Origin: a bacterium MnTg04 | Lineage (GTDB): Bacteria > Pseudomonadota > Gammaproteobacteria > Steroidobacterales > MnTg04 | Length of the DNA stretch: 17,790 nucleotides | Direction of reading: 5' to 3' | NCBI GenBank assembly: GCA_008975185.1 | Contig: BFAU01000136.1 | Location: 1-17,790 of the forward strand | The notes under the pieces: generated by a model | Told to the model about the DNA's origin: nothing | The model's database searches: none | What the model saw: the letters and a program-made list of their open reading frames with translations, nothing else | Shown: one piece after another, positions 14,153 to 17,790 of the stretch | Numbering within the stretch: the first letter of the stretch is position 1 | Layout of the letters: each line of letters begins with the position of its first letter | Position numbers and translations under genes: made by a program

Positions 14153-15499
14153 ATGCCATTGAAATTTGACTTGCTGGTCGTCGGTGGCGGCAGCGGCGGC
14201 CTGGCAGCAGCCCAACGCGCGGCCGATTATGGCGCCAGCGTTGCGGTTTTCGAGCCCAAACCGCTTGGCGGCACCTGCGTCAACGCCGGCTGTGTGCCAA
14301 AAAAAGTCATGTGGAGTACCGCGGCACTGGCGCATGGTCTTGCCGATGCGAGCGGCTACGGCTTTGACCTGGAGTCCTGGCGCCATGACTGGGGTGCAAT
14401 AAAAACCAGGCGCGATGCTTATGTTGCGCGGCTGAATTCGATATACGCCAAAAACATCAAGGCTAAAGGTGTCACCCATATTACCGAAAACGGAAGTTTC
14501 ACCGGGCCCCGCGCAATTACCGCGGGTGGAAAAACCTACCAGGGGAAACACGTCGTCATTGCGACCGGCGGCTACCCGGACCGACCCGAGATCCCCGGCG
14601 CCGAGCATGGAATTACTTCGGACGGATTTTTCGAACTCGACGAACGGCCTGAAAGGGTGGCGGTCGTAGGCGCCGGTTACGTGGCGGTTGAACTGGCGGG
14701 CATGTTTAACGCGCTTGGGTCGGAAGTCAGTATTTTTGTCCGCTACGATGGCGTGTTGCGTAACTTCGACGACATGATTCGGCAGGAACTTGGCGACGCC
14801 CTGGCAAAAGACGGTATAACGGTGGTCACCGAGGCGATACCGGCGAAAGCGGGTATCGAGCCAGGCGGGCTTTTTCTGGAAACCAGCGATGGGCGGGCAT
14901 TCAATGATTTCGATTGCCTGTTGTGGGCAGTCGGCCGCAAACCGAATACCCGGCATCTGGCTCTGGACAAGGCGGGCGTCGATGTCGATGACGGAGGATT
15001 CGTGCTGGTTGACGATTTTCAAAACACCGGCGCCGAGCGCATTTACGCCATTGGCGATGTCACCGGGCGGGTGAGTTTAACGCCGGTAGCGATTGCAGCC
15101 GGACGCCGTCTCGCCGACCGCTTGTTCGATAACCAGCACGACCGGCACCTGGATTACAGCAATATTGCGACGGTTGTGTTCAGCCACCCGCCGATCGGGA
15201 CCGTGGGCCTGACCGAGGCCGAGGCACGGGCGGAATATGGGGATATTGTGCAGGTATATCACTCCGCATTTGTGCCGATGTATTACGCGGTTTTGCAGAG
15301 CAAGGGTCGCGCCGCGATGAAACTGATCACTGCCGGCGAGCATGAGAAAGTTGTCGGTGTCCACGTCATTGGCGATGGCGCCGACGAAATGATGCAGGGA
15401 TTTTCTGTCGCCATCGGCATGGGCGCCACAAAAGAGGATTTTGACAACACTGTCGCCATTCACCCGACCAGCGCGGAGGAACTGGTAACGATGCGCTAA
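14153..15499 (+). CDS. gor: Glutathione-disulfide reductase
   Basis: A 448-residue FAD enzyme that reduces glutathione disulfide with NADPH in the cytoplasm. The FAD Rossmann motif is GGGSGG (11-16). The redox disulfide is Cys42/Cys47 in GGTCVNAGCVPKK. The second nucleotide motif is GAGYVAVELAG, followed by VRYDGVLR, whose arginines match the NADPH-selecting residues of E. coli Gor. The C-terminal catalytic pair His437/Glu442 is in HPTSAEE. Near full-length match to E. coli Gor separates it from other dihydrolipoamide-type reductases. GGAG (14143-14146) stands six bases before ATG 14153; GTG 14141 would add four residues and overlaps that ribosome site. It is convergent with aroE, only 6 nt apart. 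Confidence 0.97.
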   Translation: MPLKFDLLVVGGGSGGLAAAQRAADYGASVAVFEPKPLGGTCVNAGCVPKKVMWSTAALAHGLADASGYGFDLESWRHDWGAIKTRRDAYVARLNSIYAKNIKAKGVTHITENGSFTGPRAITAGGKTYQGKHVVIATGGYPDRPEIPGAEHGITSDGFFELDERPERVAVVGAGYVAVELAGMFNALGSEVSIFVRYDGVLRNFDDMIRQELGDALAKDGITVVTEAIPAKAGIEPGGLFLETSDGRAFNDFDCLLWAVGRKPNTRHLALDKAGVDVDDGGFVLVDDFQNTGAERIYAIGDVTGRVSLTPVAIAAGRRLADRLFDNQHDRHLDYSNIATVVFSHPPIGTVGLTEAEARAEYGDIVQVYHSAFVPMYYAVLQSKGRAAMKLITAGEHEKVVGVHVIGDGADEMMQGFSVAIGMGATKEDFDNTVAIHPTSAEELVTMR

Positions 15500-15505
15500 T
15501 GCGGG

Positions 15506-16339
15506 TCAGGATCGTTTGAGCAGGGACTGGAGGACCGGGATGGTGTTCGGTTTCACGCCTCGCCACAAATAGAAGGATTCCGCAGCCTGTTCCACCAGCA
15601 TGCCCCAGCCCATGGTGGCGCGTGCCCCGTTTTGTTCCGCCCAGCGCGTAAACGGCGTTTCTTGTCTGCCATAATTCAGGTCGTAACAAAGGGTGTGCCG
15701 GGTAAACAGGTCCGCCGATATGGGCGGCCGCTTGCCAAACAGACTCGCCGAAGTTCCGTTGACGATCAGATGAAATGTGCTCCCGCTCAATTCGTCCAGA
15801 CCGGTCGCCTCGACAAAGCCGGATAGCCCGAGCTCATCGACCAGATCGAGTGCGTTGTTCGGGGTACGATTGGCAATCACGACCAGTTTCGGATTCTGCG
15901 CGATAACCGGCCCAAGCAAACCCCTTACCGCACCGCCTGCACCCAGGATCAGGATTCGGCGGTCTGCCAGTTTGAAATTGAGATTCTCGACCAGGTCGGT
16001 AACGAGACCGGCGCCATCGGTATTGTCCGCCAGGATTTCTCCATCCTCGCCCAGCACCAGCGTGTTGGCGGAGCGGGCGGATTCTGCACGGCGCGTATGG
16101 GTATCGGTAATTTCGAAAGCCGCGACTTTGTGTGGGACCGTAATATTGAGCCCCTTGCCGCCGCGGGCAGCGAATTTTCTGACTTCAGCCGCGAATTCCT
16201 CCGGCATGACATCCAGCAGCCGATAGGAAATCTTCTGGTCCGTCTGTCTGGCAAAAACACCATGGATGAACGGTGACCTGCTGTGAGCCACCGGGTGCCC
16301 CATCACGCCATATTGGTCTGTTTCGCTATCGTGTTCCAT
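15506..16339 (-). CDS. aroE: Shikimate dehydrogenase (NADP+)
   Basis: A 277-residue enzyme reducing 3-dehydroshikimate to shikimate in aromatic amino acid synthesis. Shikimate-binding HSRSP (19-23), catalytic Lys71 in NITVPHK, Asp107 in NTDG, the dinucleotide motif GAGGAVRG and the NRT that fixes NADP are all present, so this is AroE rather than the quinate/shikimate YdiB type. The ATG at 16339 has no clear ribosome site; the next in-frame ATG lies inside the conserved N-terminus, so 16339 is likely. It lies 24 nt downstream of pit on the same strand, so it may be transcribed with the phosphate genes, an uncommon pairing. Confidence 0.96.
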   Translation of the reverse strand: MEHDSETDQYGVMGHPVAHSRSPFIHGVFARQTDQKISYRLLDVMPEEFAAEVRKFAARGGKGLNITVPHKVAAFEITDTHTRRAESARSANTLVLGEDGEILADNTDGAGLVTDLVENLNFKLADRRILILGAGGAVRGLLGPVIAQNPKLVVIANRTPNNALDLVDELGLSGFVEATGLDELSGSTFHLIVNGTSASLFGKRPPISADLFTRHTLCYDLNYGRQETPFTRWAEQNGARATMGWGMLVEQAAESFYLWRGVKPNTIPVLQSLLKRS

Positions 16340-16363
16340 TTGTATTTACTAAATACCGGATAA

Positions 16364-17611
16364 TTACAATACAGCCTTCAGTATGTAGAAGAAAATAATT
16401 GCCAGAATCGCGCCAGCAGGAATCGTGATTACCCAGGATAGGAATATCCGGTTCACAACCGCGAGATTGATAGCGGTAATACCGCGGGCGATCCCGACGC
16501 CAAGGACCGCGCCGACCAGCGTCTGGGTCGTCGATATGGGCATTCCGGTGCTGGAGGCCATGACAATAGTTGACGCAGCAGCCAGTTCGGCGGCGAAACC
16601 GCGGCTTGGCGTGAGATGGATTATTTTACTGCCGACGGTTGCGATGACGTGTCTTCCGAAAGTTGCCAGGCCGACAACGATTCCGATACCACCGAGAAAC
16701 AAGACCGCCAACGGCAAGGGGGATTCCTGCCCTACGATGCCGGACTTGGCGATGCTGATAACGGCGGCAACCGGCCCGACCGCGTTTGCCACATCATTCG
16801 ATCCATGGGCAAAAGCCATACCGCAGGCTGTAACGATCATGAGGACACCGAATACTTTTTCGACCGTTGCAAAGTGGAACTCGCGATCCGCTTTCTCGTC
16901 GATCTCGATCCGGTTGATGAAAAACTTACCGATGAGCGCAATAAGGATGCCGAAAATGGTCGCCACCAAGTAGGCCTGCTGCGTACTCAGCGACAGGCCG
17001 GCGTGTTTCAGGCCTTTGAAAATCGTGACCAGCGTAATCGTGAAACCCGCCAGAAATATGTACACCGGGACATAGCGGCGCGCTCTTTCCAGCGGATTTT
17101 CCCGTCCAATAATCAGCCACTGAACACTGCTGTAAATCAGGTAGGCTGCAAAGCCCGCGATCATGGGCGTGACAATCCAGCTGACTACGATCTCACCGAT
17201 CTTGCCCCAATGAACTGCGTCTACGCCTATACCGACCACGGCGAATCCGACGATCGCTCCGACTATCGAATGGGTAGTGGAAACCGGCCAACCCATTTTC
17301 GACGCAATCAACAGCCAGCATCCGGCGGCCGCCAGGGACGCCAGCATGCCGTAAATCAATATTTCGGGGGAGTCCGATACGCTGGTCGCATCGATGATGC
17401 CTTTACGGATGGTCGAGGTGACTTCGCCGCCGGCCAGCACAGCGCCGGCGAATTCAAAAACGGCGGCGACAAAAATTGCCTGTTTTATGGTCAGCGCCTT
17501 GGATCCGACCGATGTCGCCATGGCGTTCGCGACATCGTTCGCGCCGATTCCCCAGGCCATAAACAAACCGAAGATGGCCGCCAGGCCAATATAGATCTGC
17601 ATATCTGCCAT
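16364..17611 (-). CDS. pit: PiT-family inorganic phosphate transporter
   Basis: A 415-residue inner-membrane protein with about ten helices in two homologous halves. Each half holds the PiT signature: GANDVANA (residues 23-30) and GSNDVANAVGP in the second half. PVSTTHSIVGA and PISTTQTLVGA are the paired partner motifs. It imports phosphate, often as a metal-phosphate complex, using the proton or sodium gradient. A soluble loop (INRIEIDEKADREFHF) separates the halves. The start at 17611 lies two bases after the DUF47 stop, so translation is probably coupled. The DUF47-pit order is a classic pair in which the PhoU-like protein modulates the transporter. Confidence 0.96.
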   Translation of the reverse strand: MADMQIYIGLAAIFGLFMAWGIGANDVANAMATSVGSKALTIKQAIFVAAVFEFAGAVLAGGEVTSTIRKGIIDATSVSDSPEILIYGMLASLAAAGCWLLIASKMGWPVSTTHSIVGAIVGFAVVGIGVDAVHWGKIGEIVVSWIVTPMIAGFAAYLIYSSVQWLIIGRENPLERARRYVPVYIFLAGFTITLVTIFKGLKHAGLSLSTQQAYLVATIFGILIALIGKFFINRIEIDEKADREFHFATVEKVFGVLMIVTACGMAFAHGSNDVANAVGPVAAVISIAKSGIVGQESPLPLAVLFLGGIGIVVGLATFGRHVIATVGSKIIHLTPSRGFAAELAAASTIVMASSTGMPISTTQTLVGAVLGVGIARGITAINLAVVNRIFLSWVITIPAGAILAIIFFYILKAVL

Positions 17612-17613
17612 GA

Positions 17614-17790
17614 TTAATGCGCCAGCAGCAATTCGAGACGCCGGCCCACGCGCTCGGCATAATCGGCGACTTCACCGGTCAGATCGATAATCTTGTACAG
17701 GAACATCACATTGATCGGCGGCAGGCCGGACTCAAGTTCGAAAAGTCTTGCGCGCAGCTCGCTCTGCAACAGGTCGGACTCTGATTCGAG
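17614..17790 (-). CDS. DUF47 / PhoU-like protein, C-terminal part (cut by window edge)
   Basis: The last 58 residues of a DUF47 (TIGR00153-type) protein run off the right edge. INVMFLYKIIDLTGEVADYA and ERVGRRLELLLAH are the family's closing helix. These cytoplasmic helical proteins resemble PhoU and are usually encoded next to a PiT transporter, which they are thought to regulate. The stop (17614-17616) is two bases before the pit ATG, so the two genes are almost certainly one transcript. Start and promoter lie outside the window. Confidence 0.9.
   Translation of the reverse strand, partial: LESESDLLQSELRARLFELESGLPPINVMFLYKIIDLTGEVADYAERVGRRLELLLAH

Noticed and set aside
14111..15022. 303-residue minus-strand open frame opposite gor
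   Set aside because: Antisense shadow of a well-supported gene; no ribosome site or domain.
16616..17617. 333-residue plus-strand open frame opposite pit
   Set aside because: Antisense shadow with D/R/N-rich low-credibility composition; pit motifs are unequivocal on the other strand.
1..17790. CRISPR arrays, tRNA/rRNA genes, transposons or prophage genes
   Set aside because: No spaced direct repeats, cloverleaf with conserved arms, transposase or phage protein seen on reading both strands.

Overview
The window reads as ordinary chromosome of a gammaproteobacterium. Can, MtgA, Gor, oligopeptidase A and exonuclease III all resemble the enterobacterial proteins closely, and the codon use is moderately GC-rich. 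I cannot name a genus. An environmental lineage is likely, because several neighbours are uncharacterised families not grouped this way in enteric bacteria. Both ends cut through genes: a serine hydrolase on the left and a PhoU-like DUF47 protein on the right. I see no rRNA, tRNA, CRISPR array, transposase or prophage gene.

Left part (1-5270) is a patchwork of small genes. It holds the end of a beta-lactamase-fold serine hydrolase, a four-helix membrane protein with a TTG start, a TfoX N-terminal-domain protein, a DUF427 protein, a reverse-strand pair (membrane protein plus XRE repressor), a DUF6265 secreted protein, a beta-carbonic anhydrase and an SRPBCC protein. An attC-like folded element lies between the TfoX-like and DUF427 genes, and a second hairpin precedes the membrane protein. 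This gives the stretch the look of old integron cassettes or other piecemeal acquisition. The XRE pair has a convincing sigma-70 promoter with a palindrome at the expected transcription start.

Middle part (5271-9524) carries mtgA (cell-wall glycosyltransferase), a small exported protein with a YbjN/CesT-like domain, a pirin gene 4 nt upstream of an M15 (VanY-type) peptidase gene, and a reverse-strand HD-domain phosphohydrolase whose first motif looks like that of class I cyclic-nucleotide phosphodiesterases.

Right part (9687-17790) is mostly housekeeping on the minus strand. lemA, a GIDE-domain membrane protein carrying a textbook EF-hand loop, prlC and xthA follow each other with short gaps and probably form one operon, driven by an extended -10 promoter shared in the divergent gap with gor. 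gor converges on aroE with 6 nt between stops. aroE lies downstream of a low-affinity phosphate transporter (pit) and its DUF47 partner. The most interesting items are the LemA/GIDE/EF-hand/oligopeptidase cluster, the PDE-like HD protein, the XRE-membrane module and the attC-like element. No wholly new system is proven by sequence alone.
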